From the NCBI GenBank assembly GCA_903856725.1, contig CAIOCT010000089.1:1-37514 (forward strand): a stretch of DNA of 37,514 bases, read 5' to 3'. Within the stretch, counting starts at the first letter, position 1. Each line of letters begins with the position of its first letter. The translations under genes and the position numbers were made by a program. Shown piece by piece: positions 8,368 through 18,019 of this stretch. This stretch comes from an uncultured Verrucomicrobiota bacterium (GTDB lineage Bacteria; Verrucomicrobiota; Verrucomicrobiia; Opitutales; Opitutaceae). A model generated the notes under the pieces. That model was not told where the DNA came from, ran no database searches, and saw nothing but the letters and a program-made list of their open reading frames with translations.

Positions 8368-9450
8368 TTAACTAGTCGTGTTACTAAAGTCTGGCGCGGG
8401 CATTTTCGCAAATTCTGCGCGCAGCCGTTCCGCGCGCAACACATCACGTTGCCCGGGCTCGAAGGCACCTTTGGCAGCGTGCTGCACGTGACCAGGCTGG
8501 CATTCGATAAAGAGTCGATCAATCAAGCCGCGCTGAGCGTCGGCATAGACTCCCAAATCAATACCGAGGCGGATCAATGAAAGGAGATTCATGGCTTCGC
8601 CGGAGCTCAGCAAATAGCCATTTTGCAAGATGCCATACGCGCGACCGATTTTGTCGTATATCTTTTTAGGATCTGTCTCGAGCAACTTAGCCCGGGCATT
8701 CAGCTCCTGGTCGACAATCGTTGTTAAGACACCGTGGAGGTGCTTGATAATTTGCTCTTCGCTTTCGCCCAGAGTCGTCTGATTCGAAATTTGAAAAATA
8801 CTGCCGCTCGCATCTGAACCCTCGCCAAATAGGCCGCGCACCACCATCCCCAGTTGGCCAACGGCTCGGACTACTTTTTCCATTTGGGCGGAAATCACAA
8901 GCGCCGGCAGATGCATCATCGCAGAGGCCCGCATGCCGGTGCCTAAGTTAGTCGGACAAGCCGACAAATAACCAAGCTTCGGTGAAAAAGCATAGTCCAA
9001 GTGCTCTTCTAAATTCGAGTCGAGCGCGTTAATGGTCGCCCACACTTTCTTAAATTGAAATCCCACGCGAAGCACTTGGATGCGGAGATGATCCTCCTCG
9101 TTCACCATCACGACGCAGGATTGATCTTTGTTAATGATAATCCCCGAACCGGCCTTCGAATGACACAGTTCGCGGCTAATCAGATGACGTTCGACCAAAA
9201 TTTGTTTCTGCAATTCATCAAGCGTCTCGACCGGAATAGCTAAGCCCCGCTTCATTTGCGGCAAGGCGGCGACGGCTTGCATGCATTGATCGCGAATCTC
9301 GCGTTTCTGAGCATCTTTAGCCCAACCTGGGAAAGGATGCTTCTGCAAATTTCGCGCGAGCCGAATGCGCGTCATGAGCACGACCGCACTACGGTTACTT
9401 GAGGTATCCGTCAGTTCGGAGTGAGAATCAATGAGCTCGTTGATTTTCAT
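8368..9450 (-). CDS. mcsB: Protein arginine kinase McsB
   Basis: McsB transfers phosphate from ATP to arginine side chains of misfolded proteins, marking them for ClpC-ClpP. The 360-residue protein is of normal length and shows the guanido-phosphotransferase fold: RIRLARN at 28-34, the acidic catalytic segment NEEDHLR beginning at 117, and the active-site loop CPTNLGTG at 165-172. The C-terminal motif RDVLRA at 335-340 matches the RDxxRA phosphoarginine pocket that controls Bacillus McsB allosterically. The start ATG overlaps the mcsA stop as ATGA, as expected for partners made together. There is no sign of loss of catalytic residues, unlike some degenerate guanido-kinase paralogues. Confidence 0.97.
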   Translation of the reverse strand: MKINELIDSHSELTDTSSNRSAVVLMTRIRLARNLQKHPFPGWAKDAQKREIRDQCMQAVAALPQMKRGLAIPVETLDELQKQILVERHLISRELCHSKAGSGIIINKDQSCVVMVNEEDHLRIQVLRVGFQFKKVWATINALDSNLEEHLDYAFSPKLGYLSACPTNLGTGMRASAMMHLPALVISAQMEKVVRAVGQLGMVVRGLFGEGSDASGSIFQISNQTTLGESEEQIIKHLHGVLTTIVDQELNARAKLLETDPKKIYDKIGRAYGILQNGYLLSSGEAMNLLSLIRLGIDLGVYADAQRGLIDRLFIECQPGHVQHAAKGAFEPGQRDVLRAERLRAEFAKMPAPDFSNTTS

Positions 9451-9953
9451 TTAACGAGGGGCTTGGGACCGGCAGTCTGGCGCACCTGACTGAGCTCATC
9501 TCTAAAACGTGCGGCGTCCTCATATCGTTCAGCCTTAATAGCTAAATCAAGATCGGTCTCCAACTGACTCAGGCGGTCATCGATTGTTTTGCGCTCCTGG
9601 GCCCGTTGCGGAACCTTACCCGTATGCGCGATGCCATTGTGCATGGTGTCGAGCATGGGCTCGAGGAAGCTGCCAAAACAATCATAGCACGAGGGGCAGC
9701 CAAAGCGTCCAGTTTTCTTAAAATCTTGCTGTGTAAAACCACAGGACTCGCAGCGGATATCCCCTGTAGGCTCGGGGTTAAGCGATGACTTAAGCAGCAT
9801 ATCAGCCAACGAGAATCCGCTGGGATCGGTAACACCCTTGGCTTGGGCGCAGGCCTCACACAGATCAACCTTATGGATTTTGTTATTAACGATCTGCGTC
9901 AAATGAACCGTCGCCGGTTTGACACAAAGATCGCACTTCAGAGAATTGGCCAT
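9447..9953 (-). CDS. mcsA: McsA, zinc-binding activator of McsB
   Basis: McsA is the adaptor that activates McsB. This 168-residue protein carries four CxxC pairs at Cys 7/10, 32/35, 68/71 and 86/89, fitting zinc binding in the N-terminal half, and a UVR domain at about 124-158 containing AERYEDAARFRDEL. It is the first gene of the mcsA-mcsB-clpC unit and is coupled to mcsB by an ATGA overlap. In Firmicutes ctsR usually lies directly upstream; here the upstream gene is the aminotransferase ilvE on the same strand, 134 bases away, and I see no CtsR-type direct heptads in that gap. The start ATG is preceded by GCC with no Shine-Dalgarno sequence. Confidence 0.95.
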   Translation of the reverse strand: MANSLKCDLCVKPATVHLTQIVNNKIHKVDLCEACAQAKGVTDPSGFSLADMLLKSSLNPEPTGDIRCESCGFTQQDFKKTGRFGCPSCYDCFGSFLEPMLDTMHNGIAHTGKVPQRAQERKTIDDRLSQLETDLDLAIKAERYEDAARFRDELSQVRQTAGPKPLVK

Positions 9954-10087
9954 GGCAGTGAAATTGAGTTCGAAGCTAGTCGACTACGCGAGAAATGCAA
10001 ATGGCGTACACGGACAACTTAAATCCCTGGGGATCAAGCGACCGCGTGAGGCCGAATGCGGCGAGCGCAGCGGCTAAATGGTGTGCA

Positions 10088-10954
10088 CTAAATGCGGGTG
10101 CCATCGGTTAGGACACGTTTACGGAAACTCACCAGAACTCGTCCGGTAATGGGGCCCGGTTTTCCCGTGCCAATCACACGACCATCGAGTTTTACCACAG
10201 GGATTACTTCCGCTCCGGTGCCCGTCAAAAAGCACTCGTCAGCACACCAAATATCATAACGGGTCAGGTCGGCTTCGCGGATTGGGATTTTTAGTTCCTG
10301 CGCGATATCGAAAATCGTGGCCCGCGTGATGCCCTTGAGGGCACCCGCAGAAGCCGCCGGGGTTAAAATTTCGCCTTTGTGAACCGTGAAAATGTTATCG
10401 GCGGTGCATTCAGCGACAAGTCCTTGAGCGTTGAGCATGATGGCCTCGAGAGCGCCCGCTTGACGCGCTTCGATCTTGGCAAAAATGTTATTCAGATAAT
10501 TCAGCGACTTCACTGTCGGCGGAAGCATATCCGGCGAAATTCGGCGGGTCGGCACAGTGACAATACTCAGACCATTGTCGTAATGTTCCTGTGGATAGAG
10601 TGAAATCTTACTGGCGATAACAAAAACAGTGGGTTTGGGACACAGCCAAGGCGCCAGCCCGAGATCACCGATGCCTCGCGTAATTACTAAGCGAATGTAG
10701 CCGTCCATGAGTTTATTTTGACGGCAAGTTTCACAGACAGCCGTGGACAACTCAGCCCGCGAGAGCGGTACGGTCAACATCAGGGCCTTGGCCGAGTATT
10801 CAAGCCGCTCTAAATGTTCGTCGAGCCGGTAAATATTGCCGCCATAAATGCGAATACCCTCAAAGACCCCATCGCCATAAAGCAGGCCGTGGTCGAAGAC
10901 CGAAACCTTCGCGTCTGTGGAATCAACATACTGACCGTCGAGATAAACAATCAT
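10088..10954 (-). CDS. ilvE: Branched-chain amino acid aminotransferase (PLP fold type IV)
   Basis: This enzyme transfers the amino group between glutamate and the 2-oxo acids of leucine, isoleucine and valine. From the ATG at 10954 it has 288 residues, close to the family norm of about 290-310. Family signs are FDHGLLYGDGVFEGIRIYGG near residues 20-40, the PLP lysine in VKSLNYLNNIFAK, and the cofactor-phosphate region ECTADNIFTV. Fold-IV relatives, D-amino acid transaminase and 4-amino-4-deoxychorismate lyase, share these motifs; the EGIR and KSLNYLNN segments favour IlvE. A TTG six codons upstream is possible but less likely. It lies upstream of mcsA on the same strand; a shared transcript is possible but unproven. 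Confidence 0.9.
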   Translation of the reverse strand: MIVYLDGQYVDSTDAKVSVFDHGLLYGDGVFEGIRIYGGNIYRLDEHLERLEYSAKALMLTVPLSRAELSTAVCETCRQNKLMDGYIRLVITRGIGDLGLAPWLCPKPTVFVIASKISLYPQEHYDNGLSIVTVPTRRISPDMLPPTVKSLNYLNNIFAKIEARQAGALEAIMLNAQGLVAECTADNIFTVHKGEILTPAASAGALKGITRATIFDIAQELKIPIREADLTRYDIWCADECFLTGTGAEVIPVVKLDGRVIGTGKPGPITGRVLVSFRKRVLTDGTRI

Positions 10955-11071
10955 GGGTAAAGTTTCCCACAAAACGTCGGTCTTTGTCCAGTCCGGTAAT
11001 CAGAGAATGCGCTTGTATTTCGTCGCGCTGATTTAAATGGTTTTGGCCGACGGGCCGAAGTTTCTATTTTT

Positions 11072-11830
11072 ATGAAAACACGCCCCGTTAGTGCTGGTTT
11101 TACCCTCATCGAGTTGCTTACCGTTATTGCCATTATTGGCATCCTGGCCGCTCTGATTTTCCCCACCATCGGTAAAGTTCGTGAAACCGCCCAGCGCACG
11201 GTTGATGCCAATAATCTGCGGGAGATCGTCAAGGCGGCGATGATCTACGCGGCAGATAATAACGATCGCCTACCCGACCCCGCGGCGCTTCTCGCCCAAA
11301 GCACACCTCCCTTATCCGGCGGGACAGGCCCTTTCCTCTGGGCCGGGATCCTCGCCCAACGCGGCATTCTCACCGATTCGTCATTTTATTTCTCTAAAAA
11401 TGACCCGCAATTTAATGGCACCTACCCAACCGCAATCGTCAGCCCCAGCGATCACGCCGTTCTGGATGCGAATTTCGTTACCAACCGGTCGCTTAGCTTT
11501 GAGCTTATTGGTGGGCTTCGCCTGAGCGATGCCCCGGGCACTCCCCTCGCCTTCACCCGTGGCTTGCTAACTACGGGTCGGTGGAGCGCTGAGGCTGGCA
11601 CCTACCGCGACCTCGGCGGCCACATCGCTTTCCTCGGCGGAAATATTCAATTTTATCCCAATCTGACCGAGCCCGCTACCCAGCTAACCTTAAATAATGG
11701 CCGCAAAGGGTCGTCGCTCCTCCAAGCGCTGCCCTACAGTGCCAATCCGGCGAGCAATCCACGCGTTTACGCCACTTCCCCAGCCGGTCTGGGATCGTTG
11801 GTGGGGACTCCTGCGGAAAGTTCGCCCTAA
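11072..11830 (+). CDS. Prepilin-like protein with N-terminal methylation motif
   Basis: The N-terminus [20 protein letters not shown] is a classic type IV prepilin or type II secretion pseudopilin leader: cleavage after Gly 9, then Phe-Thr-Leu-Ile-Glu with the invariant Glu 5 of the mature protein, and a 20-residue hydrophobic helix. The remaining 220 residues have no TM segment and would fold outside the cytoplasmic membrane; [14 protein letters not shown] near the end resembles the H-x-G-G-x-V end motif of the large DUF1559-like pseudopilin families of Planctomycetes and Verrucomicrobia. No secretion or pilus genes are nearby, so it is an orphan copy whose machinery must be elsewhere. The ATG has no Shine-Dalgarno sequence. 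Confidence 0.88.
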   Translation: MKTRPVSAGFTLIELLTVIAIIGILAALIFPTIGKVRETAQRTVDANNLREIVKAAMIYAADNNDRLPDPAALLAQSTPPLSGGTGPFLWAGILAQRGILTDSSFYFSKNDPQFNGTYPTAIVSPSDHAVLDANFVTNRSLSFELIGGLRLSDAPGTPLAFTRGLLTTGRWSAEAGTYRDLGGHIAFLGGNIQFYPNLTEPATQLTLNNGRKGSSLLQALPYSANPASNPRVYATSPAGLGSLVGTPAESSP

Positions 11831-11846
11831 GGTTAGCCGGCCAACA

Positions 11847-11880
11847 CCTCAGCCGGCCGACTTTGCTGAGGAGGCTTTTT
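11847..11880 (+). terminator. Probable intrinsic terminator after prepilin gene
   Basis: The inverted repeat CCTCAGC / GCTGAGG with an 11-base loop starts 17 bases after the prepilin stop and is followed after four bases by a run of five T. The loop contains a second small palindrome, CGGCCG. Its presence also argues that the next gene begins at 11929 and not at an upstream TTG inside the stem. Confidence 0.55.
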
Positions 11881-11928
11881 AATTCTTCACCTTCAGGGGT
11901 CGCGCCTCGTAGTCTGGCCGACCTCCTT

Positions 11929-13650
11929 ATGGTAAACGCTACGCCCACTTTCGTCATTGGTCACAAGAACCCAGACACCGACTCTATTTGCTCCGCAATA
12001 GCCTACGCCGCTTTCAAACAAATGCGCGGCGAGCTAGGCTATACGGCGGCCCGGTGCGGCAATTCCAACGCACGCATCGATGCAGTGCTCGCCCGCTTCA
12101 ACCACCCGTTGCCAACCTATCTCAGCGATGTGTCACCTCGGGTGCACGATCTCATGGTACCGAACCCCATCGCGGTGACTAATGACGCCACTTGCGCCGA
12201 GGCACTGCACTTGCTGGACGAACATCATATCACCGTCTTGCCGGTCATCTCTGCCCGAAAACGGGTACTTGGCTCTGTGACGTTGGCCCAGTTAGGTCAT
12301 TTTTTTATCCCGCGACTCGATGAACCCCGAGCCATGCGGCAAGTTCGCACGAGCCTCGCACGTATTGTGCAAACCCTTCAGGCCGCCGTTTTACAAATCG
12401 TAGAGGAAGATCGTCTCGAGGAGCTTTACGTTCGGATTGGAGCCATGGATGTCAGTACTTTCTGGAAGATCTCTGAAAAAGAAAAAATCCCCGCCGAGCA
12501 TTCTCTCATCATCGTCGGTGATCGTCGCGATATCCAACAACGCGCCATCGAATTAGGTATTCGCGCGCTCATCATCAGCGGAAACTTGCCCGTCGATCCG
12601 GCAATTCTCGCCCTCGCGAAAAAACAAGGCGTGAGTGTTATTGTCAGTCCGCATGATACGGCCACGACCGCTTGGTTTGTGCGCACGGCCTCCACAATTG
12701 ATGGCTTGGTTGATCGGAAGTTTACACCGCTCAATGCCGACACGCGCATTGTCGATTTGCGTAAAAAATTCGTGCAAGGCGCTCCTCACGCCATGATGGT
12801 CACCCATGAAGATGGCACGCTGCTAGGCATAATTACCAAAACAGACCTTCTCAAACCAGTCCCCACTCGACTGGTGTTAGTCGATCATAATGAACTTACC
12901 CAAGCCGTCCCTGGTGCAGATGAAGTAACGATCACGGAGATCATTGATCATCATCGGTTGAGTCCAATGGCCACACCCCAGCCGATTCTATTCATGAATG
13001 AACCGGTTGGCTCCACCTGCACAATCATCGCTGATCTCTATCGCCGCCATGATCTGGTGCCGACCGCTGATCTGGCTGGAATCATGATGGCCGGACTTAT
13101 TTCTGATACCCTGCTGCTCAAAAGTCCCACCACCACGCCGAAGGATGCCGCTGTGCTCGAATGGCTGGAGACGCATGCGGATATCAAAGCAAAAGCGCTG
13201 GCGAAACTCATCTTCAGCTCGGGTTCGGTCATTCTTGCCAGCCCACCGGACAAAATCGTCCGCTCTGATTTCAAAATTTATGAAGAAGACGGCATCCAAT
13301 TTGCCGTGTCGCAAGTGGAAGAATTAGGGTTCGATAATTTTTGGCTGCACGCAAAAGCGATCACGAAGGCCTTGAGCGAACTGCAGCAGGAAGAAAAGCT
13401 CTGGTTTGCCGCGCTCCTCGTCACTGATATTAATACGCAAAACTCGCTCTTGGTTATTCAGGGCGAGGGGGGATTTACTCGCCGAATTTCCTATGCCCAC
13501 GTTGAGCAGGATGAAATTTTTGATTTACCCGGGGTGGTGAGTCGTAAAAAACAACTCATTCCTTACTTAACTAGTTTACTCAAAGAAATGGCTGCCGACG
13601 GCGAAACCACCCCGACTCGCAAAAAAAGCTCAGGCGCAGCCCGGCGCTGA
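11929..13650 (+). CDS. ppaC: Manganese-dependent inorganic pyrophosphatase with CBS and DRTGG regulatory domains
   Basis: This family II (DHH) pyrophosphatase hydrolyses pyrophosphate in the cytosol. Its 573 residues are far above the roughly 310 of the simple enzyme because a regulatory insert separates the first metal motif from the rest. Metal motifs are GHKNPDTDS (11-19), VDHNE and IDHHR; the C-terminal DHHA2 part includes a Lys/Arg-rich end. The insert, about residues 70-310, shows a CBS domain (DLMVPNPIAVTND), a DRTGG-like domain (SLIIVGDRRDIQQRAIELG) and a second CBS domain (GTLLGIITKTDLL), matching CBS-PPases inhibited or activated by adenine nucleotides and diadenosine polyphosphates. 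The ATG at 11929 begins right at the conserved strand; an upstream TTG would place 22 extra residues within a terminator-like stem. glnS follows after 46 bases. Confidence 0.95.
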   Translation: MVNATPTFVIGHKNPDTDSICSAIAYAAFKQMRGELGYTAARCGNSNARIDAVLARFNHPLPTYLSDVSPRVHDLMVPNPIAVTNDATCAEALHLLDEHHITVLPVISARKRVLGSVTLAQLGHFFIPRLDEPRAMRQVRTSLARIVQTLQAAVLQIVEEDRLEELYVRIGAMDVSTFWKISEKEKIPAEHSLIIVGDRRDIQQRAIELGIRALIISGNLPVDPAILALAKKQGVSVIVSPHDTATTAWFVRTASTIDGLVDRKFTPLNADTRIVDLRKKFVQGAPHAMMVTHEDGTLLGIITKTDLLKPVPTRLVLVDHNELTQAVPGADEVTITEIIDHHRLSPMATPQPILFMNEPVGSTCTIIADLYRRHDLVPTADLAGIMMAGLISDTLLLKSPTTTPKDAAVLEWLETHADIKAKALAKLIFSSGSVILASPPDKIVRSDFKIYEEDGIQFAVSQVEELGFDNFWLHAKAITKALSELQQEEKLWFAALLVTDINTQNSLLVIQGEGGFTRRISYAHVEQDEIFDLPGVVSRKKQLIPYLTSLLKEMAADGETTPTRKKSSGAARR

Positions 13651-13696
13651 TAACATCAAGATCGCGCCCCACCGAGTCTCTATTCCCCCTCATTTT

Positions 13697-15475
13697 ATGT
13701 CGACCGAACCCTTGCCGTCTGTCCCCGCGCCCAGTGATTTCATTCGCGATATCGTCGCGGGTCACGTCGCGGAAAAACGTTATGCAAAAATCGTCACCCG
13801 TTTTCCTCCAGAGCCCAATGGCTACCTGCACATTGGCCACGCGAAATCGATCTGCCTAAATTTTGGCCTCGCGCGAGAAAATAACGGCCAATGCAATCTT
13901 CGCTTCGATGACACCAACCCAGTTAAAGAAGATCTCGAGTATGTAGAATCAATTACCGCTGACGTTCAGTGGCTCATTGCTGGTTGGGCCGAGCACTGCC
14001 TCGCGTTTAAGCCCAAGGGCGCGCACCCCGCCCTCATCACCAGTAATGGCCAACCTGATTATTACCTTGGACCGGTGGCTCCCACCGCTCTTACAACTGA
14101 ACCTTTTTTCGCCAGCGATTATTTTGACCAACTGTATGAGTATGCGCTAACCTTAATACGCAAAGGCCAAGCCTACGTTTGTGATTTGACTCCTGAAGAC
14201 ACCGAGAAATACCGAGGCGCGCCGGATCACCCTGGTAAAGATAGCCCCTTCCGCAATCGAAGCGTGGCAGAAAACTTGGATCTCTTTCAACGGATGAAAG
14301 CGGGCGAATTCCCGAACGGCGCACGCTCGCTGCGCAGCAAGATCGATATGACTTCGCCCAATATGTGGCTGCGCGATCCATTGCTCTATCGGATTCGCCA
14401 CGTCCCCCATCACCACGCCGGCGACAAGTGGTGTATTTATCCACTCTATGACTACGCGCATTGCCTGAGCGATTACCTTGAAGGCGTCACCCACAGTGTC
14501 TGCACCTTAGAATTCGTAGACCATCGTGCGCTCTATGATTGGGTGCTAACCTCACTCGACCTGCCGCGTACACTGCCCCATCAGTACGAATTCGCCAAAC
14601 TCACCCCGGGGTACACGCTCGTTTCCAAGCGCAAGCTTCTCACATTGGTTAATGAAAAGGTCGTGGCTGGCTGGGATGATCCTCGCTTGCCGACGCTCTC
14701 GGGACTTCGTCGTCGAGGAATACCGGCCAGCGCCCTGCGGCGCTTTGTCACCAGCGTCGGGGTAACTAAATTTGATAGCCTCACAGATATCGCGGTGTTT
14801 GAGCACGCGGTTCGCGATGAGCTAAACCAAGTTGCGCTACGACGCCTCGCGGTGCTCCAACCGATCAAGTTGATTCTTACTAACCTAGCGGCTGATGAAA
14901 TGATTGAGTGTGACGCCACCAACAACCCACAGAGCGAAACACCGACCACCCGGCGCGTAGCCCTGACTCGTGAGGTTTTCATCGAAGCTGATGATTTTGC
15001 TGAGGTCCCCCCACCCAAATTCTTCCGACTCAAGCCCGGCGGCGAAGTGCGTCTAAAATATGCGTGCATCATCAAATGCGATGAATTGGTCAAAGACGCC
15101 GCTGGCCGCATCACAGAAATTCGCTGTACCGCTGATCTGACAACACGCGCAGGCGGCGCCAATGTAGCGCGCAAGGTGAAAGGCACCCTCCACTGGGTAA
15201 GCGCCGCCACTTGTTTTGACGCAGAAGTTCGGCTCTACGACCGCCTCTTCACAGTGCCCGAACCGGCTGCCGAGGAAGATTTCTTGAAAGTCATCAATCC
15301 GCACTCCCTGACTGTGGTCACGGCTAAGCTTGAAGCCTCTTTGGCCGAAGCTAACGCTAGCGAACGCTACCAATTTGAGCGCCTCGGCTATTTCTCATTA
15401 GAAACTAAAACTGCTGAGCCCGGTCGGCTCATCTTCAATCGTACGATATCGCTCAAAGATACGTGGGCAAAATAA
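13697..15475 (+). CDS. glnS: Glutaminyl-tRNA synthetase with extra catalytic-domain insert
   Basis: GlnRS charges tRNA-Gln with glutamine. The 592-residue class I synthetase has the HIGH motif in NGYLHIGHAK (41-50), the KMSKS equivalent VSKRK, and the C-terminal anticodon-binding beta-barrels with RKVKGTLHWVSA. It aligns closely with my memory of the E. coli enzyme except that about 35 extra residues lie between VQWL and SDYFDQL (about residues 95-138). It appears to lack the YqeY-like tail of some bacteria. A GatCAB route is therefore not needed for Gln. It converges on gltX with only 23 bases between the stops. The ATG lacks a Shine-Dalgarno sequence. Confidence 0.97.
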   Translation: MSTEPLPSVPAPSDFIRDIVAGHVAEKRYAKIVTRFPPEPNGYLHIGHAKSICLNFGLARENNGQCNLRFDDTNPVKEDLEYVESITADVQWLIAGWAEHCLAFKPKGAHPALITSNGQPDYYLGPVAPTALTTEPFFASDYFDQLYEYALTLIRKGQAYVCDLTPEDTEKYRGAPDHPGKDSPFRNRSVAENLDLFQRMKAGEFPNGARSLRSKIDMTSPNMWLRDPLLYRIRHVPHHHAGDKWCIYPLYDYAHCLSDYLEGVTHSVCTLEFVDHRALYDWVLTSLDLPRTLPHQYEFAKLTPGYTLVSKRKLLTLVNEKVVAGWDDPRLPTLSGLRRRGIPASALRRFVTSVGVTKFDSLTDIAVFEHAVRDELNQVALRRLAVLQPIKLILTNLAADEMIECDATNNPQSETPTTRRVALTREVFIEADDFAEVPPPKFFRLKPGGEVRLKYACIIKCDELVKDAAGRITEIRCTADLTTRAGGANVARKVKGTLHWVSAATCFDAEVRLYDRLFTVPEPAAEEDFLKVINPHSLTVVTAKLEASLAEANASERYQFERLGYFSLETKTAEPGRLIFNRTISLKDTWAK

Positions 15476-15480
15476 TTGAG

Positions 15481-15508
15481 TGGCGCCGGGGCCTCAGCCT
15501 AGGCGCCA
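15481..15508. terminator. Inverted repeat between converging glnS and gltX
   Basis: TGGCGCC and GGCGCCA are arms of a 7-base inverted repeat with a 14-base loop, starting six bases after the glnS stop and overlapping the gltX stop. A T-rich stretch (tagtttttct) follows on the plus side about ten bases later. It may act as a two-way terminator, but the loop is long and the T-run distant. Confidence 0.35.
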
Positions 15509-16896
15509 GCTGCCATTAGTTTTTCTAAACGGCTTTGAATACGCGCACGACCGAGGACTCGAAAGATGCTCGTAATACTCGGCCCAGCGTTGGTGCCGGT
15601 GACTGCTAGCCGGGCAACGGCCTGGTAATCACCAAATCCCAGTCCCTTGCTTTCGGCGAGTAACTTGAGGCCCGCTTCAATCGCTGCATCGGCGCCGAAA
15701 TCCAGCGCCGGCAAAGCCGCGATCAATTCGGCCAAGCGGGCCCGCGGGTCCCCCTTGGCCATAACCTTCTCTTTCACTTTAGCATCGATAGGGAAATCTT
15801 CGCTCCAAAAATAAACCGTGTAAGCTGCGAGCTCTTCCAAGCCCTTAATTTTCGGTTGGGCTAGGATCATAATTTCACGAAAATAAGCCTCATCGGCTAG
15901 CGCCGCGGCCCCCGTCGCCAACGACTGGAAATAGCCCCGCGCTTGAGCAAGAAAATGCTCCGTTGGTTGCTCGAGCAAATACTGCATGTTCATGTGCGCG
16001 AGTTTTTTGCCGTCAAATTTAGCGTTGGATTGGTTCACACCCGGTAAGTCAAAGAGCTGGATGATATCAGCAATTAACATCTTCTCGCGGTTATCGCCGG
16101 CATTCCACCCGAGCAGCGCGAGGTAGTTAACCAAGGCATCCGGCAGGAAATGGCGCTGCTGATATTCCTCAATCAGGGCTCCCTTATCCCGCTTACTCAT
16201 TTTCCCCTGCCCCATCTCCGGTGACTTTAGAATAAGTGGGATATGCGCAAATACCGGAGGCACTACCCCAAATCCTTCGTAAAGGCGTACATGCTTACTG
16301 GTGTTAGAAAGGTGATCCTCACCACGAATAATGTGGGTGATCTGCATGGTGATGTCGTCGACCACGTTGACGAAATGGAACACAGGATTGCCGTCAGAAC
16401 GAAAGATAACGAAATCCTCATCTTCCATTCGCTCTACGCGGCCACGGATCTGATCGTCAATAACCACGGGGGCACTTTTCACCTTTTCGACCTCTTTTTT
16501 TCGGTGCTCGTCGAAAGTTTGATAACGCTCACCGAGCAGCTTGAACCAGACTGCTCCGTCTTTTTCATAAGCGCGCCCTGAAGCTAAAAGCTTTTGCAGG
16601 TATTGCTGGTAAATATCCGCACGCTGGCTTTGGCGATAAGGTCCAAAATCCCCGCGTTCCCCAACACCGTTCGGATGGGGGCCCTCATCCCAATCCATGC
16701 CCAGCCAAGTTAGGCTGTTATAAATTAACTTAAGAAACTCCTCGCTGTTGCGAGCTTGGTCTGTGTCTTCGACGCGGAGAATAAATTTACCTCCTGTATG
16801 CCGAGCATAGAGCCAGTTGAACAACGCCGTGCGGGCGCTGCCGATATGAAAAAACCCTGTCGGGCTAGGAGCAAAACGAACGCGAACTTGAGCCAT
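15499..16896 (-). CDS. gltX: Glutamyl-tRNA synthetase
   Basis: GluRS charges tRNA-Glu. From the ATG at 16896 it has 465 residues, the usual bacterial length. Class I motifs are [14 protein letters not shown] (9-22, the HIGH motif) and GKMSKRDKG near the middle; [12 protein letters not shown] is the conserved tRNA/ATP region. The four-Cys zinc site seen in some GluRS is absent; the region reads [11 protein letters not shown] instead. The C-terminal helical anticodon domain ends in [10 protein letters not shown]. An open frame reaches 39 codons further upstream into the pseudouridine synthase gene, but the conserved strand begins exactly at [14 protein letters not shown]. It lies 73 bases downstream of the rluA-type gene on the same strand and converges with glnS. 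Confidence 0.97.
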   Translation of the reverse strand: MAQVRVRFAPSPTGFFHIGSARTALFNWLYARHTGGKFILRVEDTDQARNSEEFLKLIYNSLTWLGMDWDEGPHPNGVGERGDFGPYRQSQRADIYQQYLQKLLASGRAYEKDGAVWFKLLGERYQTFDEHRKKEVEKVKSAPVVIDDQIRGRVERMEDEDFVIFRSDGNPVFHFVNVVDDITMQITHIIRGEDHLSNTSKHVRLYEGFGVVPPVFAHIPLILKSPEMGQGKMSKRDKGALIEEYQQRHFLPDALVNYLALLGWNAGDNREKMLIADIIQLFDLPGVNQSNAKFDGKKLAHMNMQYLLEQPTEHFLAQARGYFQSLATGAAALADEAYFREIMILAQPKIKGLEELAAYTVYFWSEDFPIDAKVKEKVMAKGDPRARLAELIAALPALDFGADAAIEAGLKLLAESKGLGFGDYQAVARLAVTGTNAGPSITSIFRVLGRARIQSRLEKLMAAGA

Positions 16897-16969
16897 GAGC
16901 AAAGACAGGATTATCCCGCCCTCCGAGCCAAGGCTTTTGATGCAGCCCTCTTGGCGGCATCCGACCGCT

Positions 16970-17809
16970 TCAGGCCACGTTCGGAGGCGCCAACTTAGCG
17001 CGCACGAAGCCATCGATTAGCTGCTGCGCCTCAGCAGCGGGCAACTGCATCGAACGTTCTGCGAATCGAGCCATATCCAAGGGCCAAGGAGCCTGCAGAA
17101 GGTAATCTAACCCCGTTGTTCGCAAATCGATCGCCACACAATGCAGGGCTTGGCGCGTCATGCCGAGGAGTGCCGAGTGACGAGACGTCCAGCCTTCTTG
17201 AGCAAACTCGAGGTAGAGCCCAGCATCGGGACCGTAAAGTTTATCGCCCACCACCCGCTGCCCAAGCCACTCCGCATGCGCCCTGATCTGATGCTTGCGC
17301 CCAGTCACCAGCTCAACGCCGGCCAAAGTATACCCGTTACGCACTGCCAGGGGATGAAAAATCGTTACCGCCTCTTGAGAGCCTACCCCCGCAATCACGC
17401 AGGATTTAACACTCACATTAGCCGACAGATCGGGCCCGAGTGGCTGGTTTACCGTCACCCCCTCATTCATTGATCCCTGCAGCAGCGTCACATAGAGCTT
17501 GCGGATACGGTGCTGGAGCACGGCTTTGCCTAGCCGCGTGCCCATAGCCTCTGTTTTGGCCAAAATTATCACTCCGCTCGTCTCACGATCCAGTCGGTAA
17601 ATAAGCCGAATGGCATCTGGCTTAAATTCTTCCCGCACCGCCCCTGCCAAGCTCGACCAAGGGCCATTTTTGGATGGGTGGCAAACGAGCCAGCCGGGTT
17701 TATTGATGACCAATAGCCGCTCATCGTTGAGCATCACCCACGTGCGCAATTCCGCTGGATCCACCAGGGGAGGAATCGCCGGCGGCAGGGTTTCGCTGGA
17801 ATCTAACAT
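16970..17809 (-). CDS. RluA-family pseudouridine synthase
   Basis: This enzyme converts uridine to pseudouridine in rRNA or tRNA. The 279-residue protein lacks an N-terminal S4 domain: it begins with [17 protein letters not shown], as in RluA/TruC-like members. The catalytic Asp is D74 in YRLDRETSG; the family usually has His before Arg, here Tyr, a small departure. [24 protein letters not shown] is the conserved RNA-contacting region and is intact. The target site cannot be told from sequence. It is the upstream partner of gltX on the minus strand, and divergent from hpf across about 210 bases in which I see no further gene. Start chosen at the only nearby ATG. Confidence 0.9.
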   Translation of the reverse strand: MLDSSETLPPAIPPLVDPAELRTWVMLNDERLLVINKPGWLVCHPSKNGPWSSLAGAVREEFKPDAIRLIYRLDRETSGVIILAKTEAMGTRLGKAVLQHRIRKLYVTLLQGSMNEGVTVNQPLGPDLSANVSVKSCVIAGVGSQEAVTIFHPLAVRNGYTLAGVELVTGRKHQIRAHAEWLGQRVVGDKLYGPDAGLYLEFAQEGWTSRHSALLGMTRQALHCVAIDLRTTGLDYLLQAPWPLDMARFAERSMQLPAAEAQQLIDGFVRAKLAPPNVA

Positions 17810-18019
17810 AGTACAGATCGTTCAATCTTATACTCACCTTTACGAGCCAAGAAGATTTGCAAACCAACGGCGAGTGAGTAGCTTTCCCTTAGTCGAATGA
17901 AGCAGCTTTCTTCAAAGATCATGAGGACGGTCCTTAAGACGTCCATAAGATCAGCGCTCACTACCCGGCACTCAATTAATGCGACCGTCTCTTTGCGTCG
18001 TTAACCGTTAAATAAAAAC

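Noticed and set aside
9954-10087. Possible CtsR or CIRCE operator upstream of mcsA
   Set aside because: No pair of direct CtsR heptads and no 9-9-9 inverted repeat could be found.
16897-17013. Extended gltX start overlapping the pseudouridine synthase
   Set aside because: The 39 extra residues have no synthetase similarity and the frame is the shadow of the neighbour.
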